Source: JANQJA01 sp040880285 (lineage in GTDB: Bacteria; Pseudomonadota; Gammaproteobacteria; Pseudomonadales; Azotimanducaceae). From it: DNA of 64,000 bases. Of this stretch, positions 24,074-33,137 are shown piece after piece. A program made the position numbers and the translations under genes. Position 1 is the stretch's first letter; each line of letters starts with the position of its first letter. The notes under the pieces are model-generated. The model was not told the DNA's origin and did not search any database. It saw only the letters and a list, made by a program, of their open reading frames with translations. Location of the stretch: positions 1 to 64,000 of the forward strand of contig JBBDIT010000076.1 in assembly GCA_040880285.1 (NCBI GenBank). The letters are read 5' to 3'.

Positions 24074-24244
24074 CTAGTTCAGGTTTTCCAATTGAGCAAC
24101 CAGCTTATCCGCCTTCTGCTCAAGTTCCACAACCAATTCCTTGGACTTGTGAACGGACAGCGCAACCACACGATCCGGGCCCAACTGTTTCAGACCCTTC
24201 CTTATTTCAGCGGCGTTCGCTTTGATATCGTCGACTTGACTCAT
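24074..24244 (-). CDS. Small helical protein (56 residues), between the hairpin arrays
   Basis: ATG at 24244 after GAAGGAG at 7 bases' distance gives a 56-residue protein beginning MSQVDDIKANAAEIRKGLKQ. It is hydrophilic and rich in K, E, V and L with a heptad-like second half (KELVVELEQKADKLVAQLEN), likely a short coiled coil. No family is recognised. The good ribosome-binding site and the clean frame make it a real gene despite its size. It is bracketed by two inverted repeat arrays. Confidence 0.65.
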   Translation of the reverse strand: MSQVDDIKANAAEIRKGLKQLGPDRVVALSVHKSKELVVELEQKADKLVAQLENLN

Positions 24245-24355
24245 TAACTGACTCCTTCAAATAGCGGCGCAATAATACTGTATTTGGGCTCAACACCAAA
24301 GCACCACAACATCATCCGCGGCCTCCGATGTTGGCTATTAGTTTTATGCTGCCTT

Positions 24356-24497
24356 TTCTGTAGCCTGCGTTCTGTAGCCTGCGTTCTGTAGGCGCGTTAG
24401 CGCCGTGCTGTAGCCTGCGTTCTGTAGGCGCGCCAGCGCCGTTCTGTAGGGGCCAGCGGCCCCGTTCTGTAGGGGCCACAGGCCCCGTTCTGTAGCC
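24356..24497 (-). repeat. Array B of short hairpin repeats, inverted relative to array A
   Basis: Seven or eight units in the form TGTAG - variable part - CGTTC (or CGTGC): CCTG three times, GCGCGTTAGCGC, GCGCGCCAGCGC, GGGCCAGCGGCCC and GGGCCACAGGCCC. These are the reverse complement of the units in array A. It ends 20 bases before the stop of the alpha/beta hydrolase gene. The 24245-24355 stretch between it and the small gene shows nothing else I recognise. Confidence 0.85.
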
Positions 24498-24516
24498 TGT
24501 GGGTGATCGGCGATTG

Positions 24517-25392
24517 TCAGTTATGTTCCAGTTGGGTGAGAATTCCGGCCAGCGAGTCGATGAAGGCGAGTGGCTGATCGAGAAACACGTGATGGTGGGC
24601 GTCGGGGATGGCCGCGAGGAGTGTCGGGTCGATCAGTTGATTGAGCCGTTCGATGTTTTCCGGTGGAAAGAAGCGGCTCTGCTGGCCGTAGATAAAGCCG
24701 ATGGGGCACGGGATTCGGGAGATCATGCTGACGGAGTCTGGCAGGTCTATCGCTTCATCTTCTGTCATTTTTGCAAACAGTGATTGGTCCAGTTTGAATC
24801 GGTATCCCTGTTCGGTGGCGAGCAATGAGTGCGCAGCGATATAGTCCAGTATGTAGTCGTTAGCGCAAGGTTGTGGTGGGCGTAACCTGAAGCGCTTCAT
24901 GCCGTCGGCGAGGGTAGGGTAATAACGGATGGTATCGCGAGGGGGCCTGGGTGGCTCTCGACGTCCACGGTTTGCCGAGATGCCTGAGTCGACCAGGACA
25001 ATGCCGGCAAGTTCGCTGCCATGGAGAAACCCTGTAATCCGGGTCATGCCACCGCCGAAGCTGTGTCCGACGACATAGCATTTGCTTTTTAACTGGTTAC
25101 AGACTTCGAAGATTTCGCTTGCAAAGGTGACGGCGGAATAATGGTCACGATGTCCGCTATCACCAGCACCACTCATGTCCATTGCCATGACGTTGAAATT
25201 GTTCCGGAATGCCGGGGCGATGAAATCCCACCAGTGGCTATGTGCACCATTGCCGTGAACAAATAAAAGGCCCGGTGCATCAGGGCCAGGAGAAGGCCAT
25301 TGATCAAAGTGGATGTTACATCCTTTGATGAGGATCGAGCGTGAAGACCTGGGTACTGCAATTGCGTGATTAAACCAATCGGGCGATGTCAC
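24517..25392 (-). CDS. Alpha/beta hydrolase
   Basis: A 291-residue alpha/beta-hydrolase. FVHGNGAHSHWWDF (oxyanion hole) lies near residues 44-57; the nucleophile serine is in VVGHSFGGGM near 108-117; GFIYGQQSRF carries the acid region and DAHHHVFLDQP the catalytic histidine. Family members include esterases, epoxide hydrolases and haloalkane dehalogenases; serine as nucleophile favours an esterase/lipase. Divergent from the TRAP operon with 69 bases between the starts. Confidence 0.82.
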   Translation of the reverse strand: MTSPDWFNHAIAVPRSSRSILIKGCNIHFDQWPSPGPDAPGLLFVHGNGAHSHWWDFIAPAFRNNFNVMAMDMSGAGDSGHRDHYSAVTFASEIFEVCNQLKSKCYVVGHSFGGGMTRITGFLHGSELAGIVLVDSGISANRGRREPPRPPRDTIRYYPTLADGMKRFRLRPPQPCANDYILDYIAAHSLLATEQGYRFKLDQSLFAKMTEDEAIDLPDSVSMISRIPCPIGFIYGQQSRFFPPENIERLNQLIDPTLLAAIPDAHHHVFLDQPLAFIDSLAGILTQLEHN

Positions 25393-25421
25393 CCATTACT
25401 CCTGATTCAAAATGACGTTAG

Positions 25422-25436
25422 TATACATGTTGTACA
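25422..25436. promoter_or_regulatory. Imperfect palindrome in the divergent region before the TRAP operon
   Basis: TATACATGTTGTACA is a near-palindrome (arms TATACA and TGTACA, one mismatch, 3-base centre), of the TNTACA type bound by many GntR regulators. It sits 26 bases before the DctP start. No regulator gene is adjacent. Confidence 0.3.
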
Positions 25437-25461
25437 AGGCAGTAAGAGGGTTCAGCTGGCG

Positions 25462-26592
25462 ATGAGCGAGAAGCAGCCCGGGAGTAATCCCTGGAACAAC
25501 AAAACTGCAGTCGTCGCGATTATGTTTGCATTTATTGCCGGTCTAATCGGCGCACTTGCACTGCGTACATCGAACGATCATACACTCCAAACAAGCGATA
25601 GCGATGAACCGCTGGTCCAGGTCAGGTGGCGTGTACCCGTGGCATTCGGCACAAATCTGCCAGCGCTGGGTGATAATATCCTGCAGGTGTCGAAGCGCCT
25701 CGAGACAGCAACAGCAGGCAGGATCAGGCTTGAAGTTTTTGAACCCGGCACCTTGATTCCACCATTCAGCATCACCGAAGGTGTTCGCGACAACAAGATT
25801 CCCGCCGGTTATACCTGGGTCGGCTATGACCAGGGCAGGATACCGGCAACGCCGCTGGTGTCTGCTGTACCTTTTGGTATGGAGCCCTGGGAGTTTGCTG
25901 CCTGGTATTATGAGGACGAGGGTCAGGACCTGACGGAGGAACTCTATCGCCCGCATGGTGTTCACCCGATCCTCTGTGGTGTCGTTGGGCCAGAAACCGC
26001 CGGTTGGTTTCGTTTCCAGATTAATAGGGTTGAAGACTTTAAGGGTCTCAAGATTCGATTCGCCGGGCTTGGCGGTAAGGTTCTGCAGAAGCTGGGGGCT
26101 TCGGTCACGCTGATCCCCGGGGGAGAGATCTTCCAGGCGTTGGAGAAGGGCGCGATCGATGCTACCGAATTCTCGATGCCTGCAGTTGACCAGATGCTGG
26201 GATTCGACCGGGTTGCACCCTATAACTATTTTCCAGGCTGGCACCAGACGTTCACCGCCGCTCACCTGGTGGTCAATCTTGATGTGTGGGAACAATTATC
26301 TGAGCCGGATCAGGTGCTCATTGAAATGGCTTGTACAGCCGGTGTTATTCGCAACCTGTCCCGTGGCGAGGCAATTCAGGGTGCGGTGATTAGTGGGTTC
26401 CCGGCCAAGGGTGTTACACCGGTCAGGTTTTCGCACAAGATTCTAAAAGAGCTGCAAGCGATCACCGAGGAAGTTTTGGCCGAAGAAGCGGAGAAAGATG
26501 AATTCTTCCGCCGTATACATACTTCCCAGACTCGTTTTATGGAAGAGTATCGTCCCTGGAAGGATCATGCGTACCTGCCGAGGGACTTCTAA
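25462..26592 (+). CDS. TRAP transporter substrate-binding protein (DctP family)
   Basis: A 376-residue DctP-type protein with an N-terminal membrane anchor or uncleaved signal (VVAIMFAFIAGLIGALAL, near 20-37). It captures a substrate, usually a carboxylate, in the periplasm and passes it to the QM permease. Marks: RIRLEVFEPGTLIPPF, KGLKIRFAGLGGKVLQKLGA with the conserved arginine, IPGGEIFQALEKGAIDATEF and LVVNLDVWEQL. This resembles the mannitol/chloroaromatic or 2-oxoacid branch, not the C4-dicarboxylate proteins. ATG at 25462. The 3' end is 5 bases from the DctQ start. Confidence 0.87.
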   Translation: MSEKQPGSNPWNNKTAVVAIMFAFIAGLIGALALRTSNDHTLQTSDSDEPLVQVRWRVPVAFGTNLPALGDNILQVSKRLETATAGRIRLEVFEPGTLIPPFSITEGVRDNKIPAGYTWVGYDQGRIPATPLVSAVPFGMEPWEFAAWYYEDEGQDLTEELYRPHGVHPILCGVVGPETAGWFRFQINRVEDFKGLKIRFAGLGGKVLQKLGASVTLIPGGEIFQALEKGAIDATEFSMPAVDQMLGFDRVAPYNYFPGWHQTFTAAHLVVNLDVWEQLSEPDQVLIEMACTAGVIRNLSRGEAIQGAVISGFPAKGVTPVRFSHKILKELQAITEEVLAEEAEKDEFFRRIHTSQTRFMEEYRPWKDHAYLPRDF

Positions 26593-26596
26593 CCCG

Positions 26597-27118
26597 GTGC
26601 TCGAGCTACCCCATAACAGGTTCTCGCGATGGGTGGATCGGCTGGTGATCCATATCGGCGAGTACGTATCCTGGGTCTGGCTATTGCTGCTCGGCATTAT
26701 CGTGCTAAACGTGTTGATGCGATATCTGCTGTCAGAAGGGCGAATCGAGTTCGAGGAAATTCAATGGCACCTGTATTCGCTGGGGTTCCTGCTGGGGCTG
26801 TCGTATAGTTATACGCGTGACGCGCATGTCCGTGTTGATGTGATCCGGGAGCGCCTTTCTCCCCAGACGCAAGCCTGGATCGAACTCTACGGTACACTGT
26901 TTCTGCTGCTCCCGTTTATTATGCTGGTCGTTGTGGCATCCGTCCCGTTTATCGCCTACTCCTTTGCGACATCGGAGGTTTCACAGGCGCCCGGAGGCTT
27001 GCCGTTTCGTTGGCTGATCAAGAGCGTGTTATTGATCGGTTTCCTGGTACTGCTGCTGAGTGTGATTTCGCGTCTTAGCCGGGTCCTCTACTTCCTGTTT
27101 GCACGAGGGAGTAGCTGA
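26597..27118 (+). CDS. TRAP transporter small permease (DctQ family)
   Basis: A 173-residue protein with four membrane segments, the small permease of the TRAP QM complex. Marks: EYVSWVWLLLLGIIVLNVLMRY in the first segment, EEIQWHLYSLGFLLGLSYSY, and DAHVRVDVIRERLSPQTQAW. GTG at 26597 (VLELPHNRFSRW) starts just after the DctP stop; longer upstream readings lie inside DctP. The stop overlaps the next start by one base (TGATG). Confidence 0.85.
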   Translation: MLELPHNRFSRWVDRLVIHIGEYVSWVWLLLLGIIVLNVLMRYLLSEGRIEFEEIQWHLYSLGFLLGLSYSYTRDAHVRVDVIRERLSPQTQAWIELYGTLFLLLPFIMLVVVASVPFIAYSFATSEVSQAPGGLPFRWLIKSVLLIGFLVLLLSVISRLSRVLYFLFARGSS

Positions 27119-28467
27119 TGTCAGCAGGTGATGTGCTGTCACTCCTGATGTTTGCCGCATTCATTTTGCTGATATTTTCGGGCTTTCCAGTCGCGTGGGT
27201 TTTGGGTGGCCTGGCCGTCGTCTTTACTGCGATTGGCATAATCGCCCGTGTTGATTTTGACCTGCCGGTCTTTGTGAGTTGGGATTACAGCACGCTCGTG
27301 GTGGATCGTAGTTGGGATATTATGAATAACTGGGTCCTGGTCGCATTACCCATGTTTATTTTTATGGGACTGATGCTGGATCGCTCGGGTATTGCGCAAC
27401 GACTGATGCACGACTTTGTGCGCCTGTTTGGCGGTGTGCGTGGAGGGCTCGCTGTCACGATTGCCTTGATTGGTATTTTGTTGGCGGCTTCGACAGGTAT
27501 TATCGGCGCCTCAGTGGTTTTGTTAGCCTTGCTTGGTTTGCCGCAGATGTTGGATCATGGCTACAAGCCGGAGTTGGCAACTGGCACGATCTGTGCGGTG
27601 GGCACACTTGGGATTCTGGTGCCACCCAGTATTATGCTGGTGTTGATGGCAGATCGTCTGGCCATGCCGGTAGGAGATCTGTTTCTGGGTGCATTATTTC
27701 CCGGTCTGGTGCTAGGCGGGTTGTTTGTGGGCTACATACTGGTCTATGCCTACCTGAATCCTGATGCCGCCCCCGTACCTGACGACTATGAGCCGGTTGA
27801 TGTCGCTCTGGTTGTCAGTGTATTGATTGCCGTTATGGCACCGGCGGGACTGATTGTTGCGGTTCTGGGTTCAATTTTTTTCGGTATTGCAACGCCGACC
27901 GAAGCGGCGGGTGTTGGTGCTTTCGGTGCGCTGTTACTGGCCCTGTTCAATCGGCAGCTGGATCTGGCGGTGCTGCGGGAAGTCTGTATAGAGACAACCC
28001 GGACAACAGCCTATATCTTTGCGATATTTCTTGGAGCCACTGCATACTCGTTAGTATTGCGCGGGCTCGGTGGGGATGAGTTGATCAAGGGACTGTTGAT
28101 TGGATTACCGTTCGAACCGGTTGGAATTGTTATCGCGATCCTTTTTTTCACTTTTTTGCTGGGATTCTTCCTGGACTGGATCGAGATCACGTTGATTATC
28201 CTGCCACTGGTGAGTCCAGTGGTTGCCGAACTCGGTTTCGATTTGATCTGGTTCACGGTGTTGTTTGCAGTGTGTCTTCAGACCTCGTTCCTGACGCCAC
28301 CCGTCGGTTTTGCGATCTTCTATTTGAAAGGGGTGACACCGGGTGACATTCCCGTCGGTACTATCTATCGCGGCGTCATTCCCTTTATTTTGTTGCAATT
28401 GCTCGGTCTGGCGCTGATTTTTGTATTCGAAGATCTCGTCTTATGGTTGCCCGACAAGGCCTACTAA
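27118..28467 (+). CDS. TRAP transporter large permease (DctM family)
   Basis: A 449-residue membrane protein with about 12 segments that drives substrate uptake with the sodium gradient. Marks: FPVAWVLGGLAVVF, LVALPMFIFMGLMLDRSG, GIIGASVVLLALLGLPQML, GILVPPSIMLVLMADRL, ATPTEAAGVGAFGAL and FLDWIEITLIILPL. Sodium coupling fits the sodium-pumping genes nearby. Last gene of the operon; 28468-28664 follows without a clear terminator. Confidence 0.92.
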   Translation: MSAGDVLSLLMFAAFILLIFSGFPVAWVLGGLAVVFTAIGIIARVDFDLPVFVSWDYSTLVVDRSWDIMNNWVLVALPMFIFMGLMLDRSGIAQRLMHDFVRLFGGVRGGLAVTIALIGILLAASTGIIGASVVLLALLGLPQMLDHGYKPELATGTICAVGTLGILVPPSIMLVLMADRLAMPVGDLFLGALFPGLVLGGLFVGYILVYAYLNPDAAPVPDDYEPVDVALVVSVLIAVMAPAGLIVAVLGSIFFGIATPTEAAGVGAFGALLLALFNRQLDLAVLREVCIETTRTTAYIFAIFLGATAYSLVLRGLGGDELIKGLLIGLPFEPVGIVIAILFFTFLLGFFLDWIEITLIILPLVSPVVAELGFDLIWFTVLFAVCLQTSFLTPPVGFAIFYLKGVTPGDIPVGTIYRGVIPFILLQLLGLALIFVFEDLVLWLPDKAY

Positions 28468-28664
28468 CCGAGCTGCACTGAAGTCTGCAGCTGGTGCGGC
28501 ATAATGGCGCATGTGGTTTTTGCACGCCTCATATTAGTGCAGTGTCGCCAGCCCCACACCTGTCTAGTCCGCCGCAAGTGTCCGCGCCAGCCTTGTTTGA
28601 GAGAGATGGCATCAACTTTGCTTTTCCTTGCCCCGAGGACTAACCAAAAGAAATCGGAGGCATT

Positions 28665-29942
28665 GTGGACCAATCGTTAGAACTTCAGTATGCACTGGAT
28701 ACGTTTTACTTCCTGATTTGCGGGGCACTCGTCATGTGGATGGCGGCAGGCTTTGCAATGTTGGAGTCAGGCCTTGTTCGTTCAAAAAATACGGCAGAGA
28801 TTCTTACCAAGAATGTCGGCCTGTTCGCCATCTCCTGCGTGATGTACCTGGTTTGCGGTTACATGCTCATGTATGGCGGTTCATTGTTCCTGTCCGGAAT
28901 CGAACTCGATGGGGCAGCCTCTGCCGGGGAACTTACAGCAACGGTACTGGCGGAGTCGCGGTCAGCAGGATTCGATGGCGATTCTGTGTACGCTGACGCT
29001 TCGGATTTCTTCTTCCAGGTGGTATTCGTCGCGACGGCCATGTCGATTGTGTCGGGTGCCGTGGCAGAACGAATGAAACTGTGGGCATTTTTTGGCTTTG
29101 CTGTGGTCATGACAGGGTTTATCTATCCCATGGAAGGTTCATGGACCTGGGGCAGTTCTGCCGTATTTGGCCTGTACACTTTAGGTGACCTGGGCTTTTC
29201 GGACTTTGCAGGCTCCGGCATTGTTCATATGGCTGGTGCCGCGGCAGCCCTGTCCGGTGTACTCTTACTGGGCGCACGTAAAGGTAAGTATGGTAGCGAC
29301 GGACAGGTGCACGCGATCCCGGGCGCAAACCTGCCGCTGGCCACGCTCGGTACTTTCATCCTGTGGATGGGCTGGTTTGGGTTCAATGGTGGCTCGGTAT
29401 TGAAACTGGGTGACATCTCAAATGCCAATGCCGTTGCCATGGTATTCCTGAACACCAATACGGCCGCCGCCGGGGGTGCCATCGCGGCCCTGGTGGCATC
29501 TCGTATACTGTTTGGCCGTGCTGACCTGACCATGATGTTGAACGGTGCATTGGCAGGCCTGGTTGCGATTACCGCCGAACCTTCTACACCCACGGCGCTG
29601 CAGGCAACCATCTGGGGTGCGATTGGCGGTGTATTGGTGGTGTTTTCCATACTGGCATTGGATCGACTAAAGATCGACGATCCGGTGGGTGCCATTTCGG
29701 TGCACGGTACCTGCGGCCTGCTTGGGCTCCTGCTCGTACCCATCACTAACGATGCGTCCAGTTTTTCGGGACAGTTAATCGGTGCCCTGACCATCTTTGT
29801 TTGGGTATTCGTGGCAAGCGGAATCGTCTGGGCCATCCTCAAGTACACGATAGGTATTCGCGTCACGGAGGAAGAAGAGTACCAGGGTGTTGATGTCAGT
29901 GAGTGTGGTGTTGAGGCTTACCCGGAATTCGTCAGGACCTAG
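28665..29942 (+). CDS. amtB: Ammonium transporter AmtB
   Basis: A 425-residue ammonium channel with about 11 membrane segments. Marks: GAGFAMLESGLVRSKN-like AGFAMLESGLVRSKN, SDFAGSGIVHMAGAAAAL with the first pore histidine, the KLGDIS region, and SVHGTCGLLGLL with the second pore histidine. GTG start 5 bases after GGAGG. AmtB is usually linked with the PII protein GlnK; no glnK is adjacent on either side. A perfect terminator follows. Confidence 0.93.
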   Translation: MDQSLELQYALDTFYFLICGALVMWMAAGFAMLESGLVRSKNTAEILTKNVGLFAISCVMYLVCGYMLMYGGSLFLSGIELDGAASAGELTATVLAESRSAGFDGDSVYADASDFFFQVVFVATAMSIVSGAVAERMKLWAFFGFAVVMTGFIYPMEGSWTWGSSAVFGLYTLGDLGFSDFAGSGIVHMAGAAAALSGVLLLGARKGKYGSDGQVHAIPGANLPLATLGTFILWMGWFGFNGGSVLKLGDISNANAVAMVFLNTNTAAAGGAIAALVASRILFGRADLTMMLNGALAGLVAITAEPSTPTALQATIWGAIGGVLVVFSILALDRLKIDDPVGAISVHGTCGLLGLLLVPITNDASSFSGQLIGALTIFVWVFVASGIVWAILKYTIGIRVTEEEEYQGVDVSECGVEAYPEFVRT

Positions 29943-29969
29943 GTCGCCTGAAAAATTTCCCTCTGTACA

Positions 29970-29994
29970 GGCGCTCCATTGAGCGCCTTTTTTT
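29970..29994 (+). terminator. Rho-independent terminator of amtB
   Basis: GGCGCTC (29970-29976) pairs with GAGCGCC (29981-29987) around CATT, followed by seven T. It lies 28 bases after the amtB stop and also ends before the convergent GNAT gene. Confidence 0.9.
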
Positions 29995-30011
29995 ATCGGA
30001 CGCTGCCGGCG

Positions 30012-30599
30012 CTAGCTTGAGTCGCCGGCATTCGCATTGGGCCATGGCTCGATTGGTGCGTCGGGGATGTCGCTTGTAAGATCTTCTTCCCTGAACACCC
30101 GAAAACCCCTGGCCTGATAGTTGGATAGTGCCCGGGGATGGTCCAGCGTGCAGGTGTGCAGCCAGATTCGCTTGCCTCCCAGTTGCCTGGCAGCCCTGAT
30201 GGCATCTTGTAACAGGGATTTGCCGAGTCCCTTGCCGATGTAGGCCGGCAGCAGGCCAAAAAAGCAGATCTCCACATCACCTGAGCAAGCTTTCTCCAAT
30301 TCGAAGTAGCCGGCAGGATGGCCTTTGATTGTAGCCATCCAGAATTGGACATTGGGATCGTCGATCCGGGATTGCCATTGTCGGTAGGTCCAGGGGAGGC
30401 GCATGTACCAGGTCCAGGGCGCGCCCACCGTACTATATAAAAATCGCGCCAGTTCCGGCATGAGCGCTTCAAGATGATCTAACTGGTAGGGCCTGTCCAC
30501 CGTCTCTGGCGGGATGAGAACCGGGTCTGCAATTTCCAGATGCCAGACGTGGATAGCTGTTTTCAAGGTGGAACGCTTCTGTGCTTGCTTGTGCCGCAA
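30012..30599 (-). CDS. GNAT-family N-acetyltransferase
   Basis: A 195-residue GNAT-fold protein. The acetyl-CoA site is LLPAYIGKGLGKSLLQDAI (near 119-137), with IWLHTCTLDHPRALSNYQAR in the following strand and helix. The acceptor is unknown. Convergent with amtB across the terminator. Confidence 0.75.
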   Translation of the reverse strand: MRHKQAQKRSTLKTAIHVWHLEIADPVLIPPETVDRPYQLDHLEALMPELARFLYSTVGAPWTWYMRLPWTYRQWQSRIDDPNVQFWMATIKGHPAGYFELEKACSGDVEICFFGLLPAYIGKGLGKSLLQDAIRAARQLGGKRIWLHTCTLDHPRALSNYQARGFRVFREEDLTSDIPDAPIEPWPNANAGDSS

Positions 30600-30636
30600 A
30601 GTCTAGCAGACTGGCGCCGACGAGTGTTTGGCTTCC

Positions 30637-31320
30637 CTAGTTTGCAATGATTATGCGGATGCGATTGGCGACCACCTGGGTGCGGTCGGCAATGTCTCCC
30701 AACAGATCAATCACCTTGTACAGGAACATGACGTCGATTGGATCCATCGAGTCTTCAATCTGGTAGAGCCTCTGGCGTACATGGTGCTCGGTTTGGTCCG
30801 ACAACCGCTCGCCATCATCGATGCGGTCAACCCCGGCTTCAATTGCTTTGTTTCGGCTCTGGATAAAGCCGGTCCCGACCAGTGTATCGAGATTATGCAT
30901 GGTATCGTTCAGGTCCCTGACCGGTGCAATGGCACGCTCAACACAAAGCTCGAAATCCGACTCCAGTCCTTCAGGGATTCGCATGCCGCGGCCACAGACC
31001 AGTCCGGCCACGTCCCGAACGCGGTTGGCGATTTTGTCCTGGGCCCGGATCAGTTCCAGCAGGTCGTTGCGAGATACTGCCATCAGAAGACCCGTCGGCA
31101 AATGTAGTCGGACTTCCTTTTTGATACTGTCTGCCTGCTGCTCAAGTTCGCAGATCTTCAGGTGATATTGATGCGCTGCATCATAATCTTTACGAAAGAC
31201 TTCAGCGAAGAACGGTAACAAGGTCTGGGCAGTTTCGTGGCATACCGCCATGTGCTTCTTGATCGGGGAGATCAAGGATTCGCCGAACAGGCGCGAGAAA
31301 ATATCGGCTCTTTGGTTCAT
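30637..31320 (-). CDS. TIGR00153/DUF47 PhoU-like protein
   Basis: A helical protein of about 227 residues resembling the TIGR00153 (DUF47) family of PhoU-like proteins: IFSRLFGESLISPIKKHM at the start, CELEQQADSIKKEVRLHLP, DLLELIRAQDKIANRVRD and a C-terminal LYKVIDLLGDIADRTQ. Such proteins usually stand beside a Pit phosphate transporter and regulate it; here no pit gene is adjacent. ATG at 31320 is preferred over TTG at 31335. Confidence 0.8.
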   Translation of the reverse strand: MNQRADIFSRLFGESLISPIKKHMAVCHETAQTLLPFFAEVFRKDYDAAHQYHLKICELEQQADSIKKEVRLHLPTGLLMAVSRNDLLELIRAQDKIANRVRDVAGLVCGRGMRIPEGLESDFELCVERAIAPVRDLNDTMHNLDTLVGTGFIQSRNKAIEAGVDRIDDGERLSDQTEHHVRQRLYQIEDSMDPIDVMFLYKVIDLLGDIADRTQVVANRIRIIIAN

Positions 31321-31501
31321 ATCAGTTGTTTCCAATGCGCTTACTATAGCAGGAAAGTGATGAATCCATTAAAAAAACTTTATAACACCTTCAAAACGTA
31401 GGCTTTTTTCGTTTTCCATGAGGAGCGTTGAGGTGACGGGCCAGGGTAGAGGCACGCACACGGCCGATAGAAGTCTGGCGGGCAGATCGCATGGGGTGGT
31501 T

Positions 31502-31888
31502 CTAATTCAGTTTGACCGCATGCGCTTCCAATAGATCCAGCGGAATAATCTCAAGTGCCTTGATGTGTGTGTTGCGCAGGAAAACTCTTGGCGCCATGCC
31601 GCTGGCGTGTGCTTCAAGCCAACGGCCCGCGCAAAGGCACCATCGATCACCTTCCTTGAGGCCCGGAAAATGGAATTCCGGGTGCGGTGTCGACAGGTCA
31701 TTGCCAGCAAATCTCGAGTACTCGAGGAAAGCGCTGGTCACCTCAACACAGACCGTATGTGAGCCCACATCTTCACGGCAAGTGTTACAGCAACCATCTC
31801 TGAAAAAGCCCGTCAGCGGCTCGTTGCTACACGGCTCGATGGGCTCTCCGTAGAGGTTGATGGGTTCGGCTTTATCTATTGGTCCCAT
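31502..31888 (-). CDS. DUF2237 family protein
   Basis: A 128-residue protein of the DUF2237 family, function unknown. The conserved cysteine cluster reads FFRDGCCNTCREDVGSHTVC; also HPEFHFPGLKEGDRWCLCAGRW and VFLRNTHIKALEIIP. The cysteines and histidines suggest a metal site. Short spacing to the next minus-strand gene suggests co-transcription. Confidence 0.75.
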   Translation of the reverse strand: MGPIDKAEPINLYGEPIEPCSNEPLTGFFRDGCCNTCREDVGSHTVCVEVTSAFLEYSRFAGNDLSTPHPEFHFPGLKEGDRWCLCAGRWLEAHASGMAPRVFLRNTHIKALEIIPLDLLEAHAVKLN

Positions 31889-31914
31889 GGTGTCTCGCGG
31901 TTTTATCTGGTTAG

Positions 31915-33060
31915 TTACAGCAGGTTATGTAATCGGTTCAGGTTCCTGTGGCGTGCCGGGTCCAGATCCCTGTCGACAAGGGCTGGATGATCCGGGCCGT
32001 AACGATGTGCCCGGTAGATACTGACGGTAGGGTCACCGCGCTTATTGTTGTTGAGGAAGGGATTAATCCATTCCCAGACGACCTGGTGGCCACGATTGAC
32101 CTCAAACAGTCGTCCGCTGGTGCCTTCGCAAACCAGGACATTGCCGGATTCCAGGCGTGATACACCGGAAATGTGGCCACTATAGAATTGCTGCAATGGC
32201 TGGCCATGATAATGCCAGGTAATCTCGCTGGTTGTCGGATCAACTTCGATGACGCGTGAGCCGGCATGGCCATTGTCGAAAATCTGGATATTGCCGTCTG
32301 GTGTAAAAGTTGGATTATGCTGTCCGTGGGTTTCGGTAAATTTCCAGCCAATGGTATCGGTCCTGGCATTGATGATAGCGACCCTGTTTGCGTTTCGCGC
32401 CGAGAATACGATGTCACCCGCTGCATTGACGTCAATTCCGTTCAGGTGAGTCCATTCCCAGCGGCGGGTTGTTGGATAGATCGGGTCCTTCACCGGATCA
32501 AGCAGTTGCCAGGTGTGAATACGCCTTACTTCCTTGCCGTTCTTGTCCACTTCAACCAGGTCATCTCCGAGAAGGCGGGGCAGGCGTTCACGAGGCATCC
32601 TGAATCCGCCCTTGACTTTTTTGTGCAGGTCTTCTGGAAGCTCAACCCATTCCGGCACCATCGTATTACCGTTTGCAAACCTGAAAAAATCATGATGTTG
32701 TGCGCGATTGGTATATTCCCAGACGATTTCTCCATTCCATGTCATTTCAACCAGGGTGGTGTGATAACCACCGAGCCGCGTGATGTGTTGCTCAAACGGC
32801 GGTGGCGCTTTGGTTGGTTCGTCTTTCGGAGGGTCAGGCAGATGGATGTCGGAACCGGTCATTAGAAGATTGCCGTTATCGAGCAATCGACCGTAACCCG
32901 GATGGATGTGGCTGAACTTCCAGCTGTGGACAATGCGACCTTGCAGGTCAATCAGGTAGGTATGGCTGTCGCCATGGGGCGTTAACAGCGTGTAACCCTT
33001 TGTAGACAGGCTGGCCTGATGATAGGTAAGCCCGGTTGGACGATTGACTGACCAGCCCAT
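31915..33060 (-). CDS. ASST-like beta-propeller (arylsulfotransferase-family) protein
   Basis: A 381-residue protein made of repeated blades: GNLLMTGSD, GEIVWEYTNR, GDIVFSARN, GNIQIFDNGH and GNVLVCEGTSG. It resembles the arylsulfotransferase (ASST) fold, but there is no signal peptide and the catalytic histidine cannot be fixed from sequence alone. A transferase role is therefore tentative. It precedes DUF2237 in the same orientation, 26 bases apart. Confidence 0.65.
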   Translation of the reverse strand: MGWSVNRPTGLTYHQASLSTKGYTLLTPHGDSHTYLIDLQGRIVHSWKFSHIHPGYGRLLDNGNLLMTGSDIHLPDPPKDEPTKAPPPFEQHITRLGGYHTTLVEMTWNGEIVWEYTNRAQHHDFFRFANGNTMVPEWVELPEDLHKKVKGGFRMPRERLPRLLGDDLVEVDKNGKEVRRIHTWQLLDPVKDPIYPTTRRWEWTHLNGIDVNAAGDIVFSARNANRVAIINARTDTIGWKFTETHGQHNPTFTPDGNIQIFDNGHAGSRVIEVDPTTSEITWHYHGQPLQQFYSGHISGVSRLESGNVLVCEGTSGRLFEVNRGHQVVWEWINPFLNNNKRGDPTVSIYRAHRYGPDHPALVDRDLDPARHRNLNRLHNLL

Positions 33061-33137
33061 AATGGTGTCCTTAGTACTTTTGGTTCGAACTTGAAGTATG
33101 TCTCAAGGTACCAGAGGCGCCAACAGGGCACTATCGA

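Noticed and set aside
28468..28664. Sigma-54 promoter before amtB
   Set aside because: GG and GC elements occur, but none with the required ten-base spacing; not supported.
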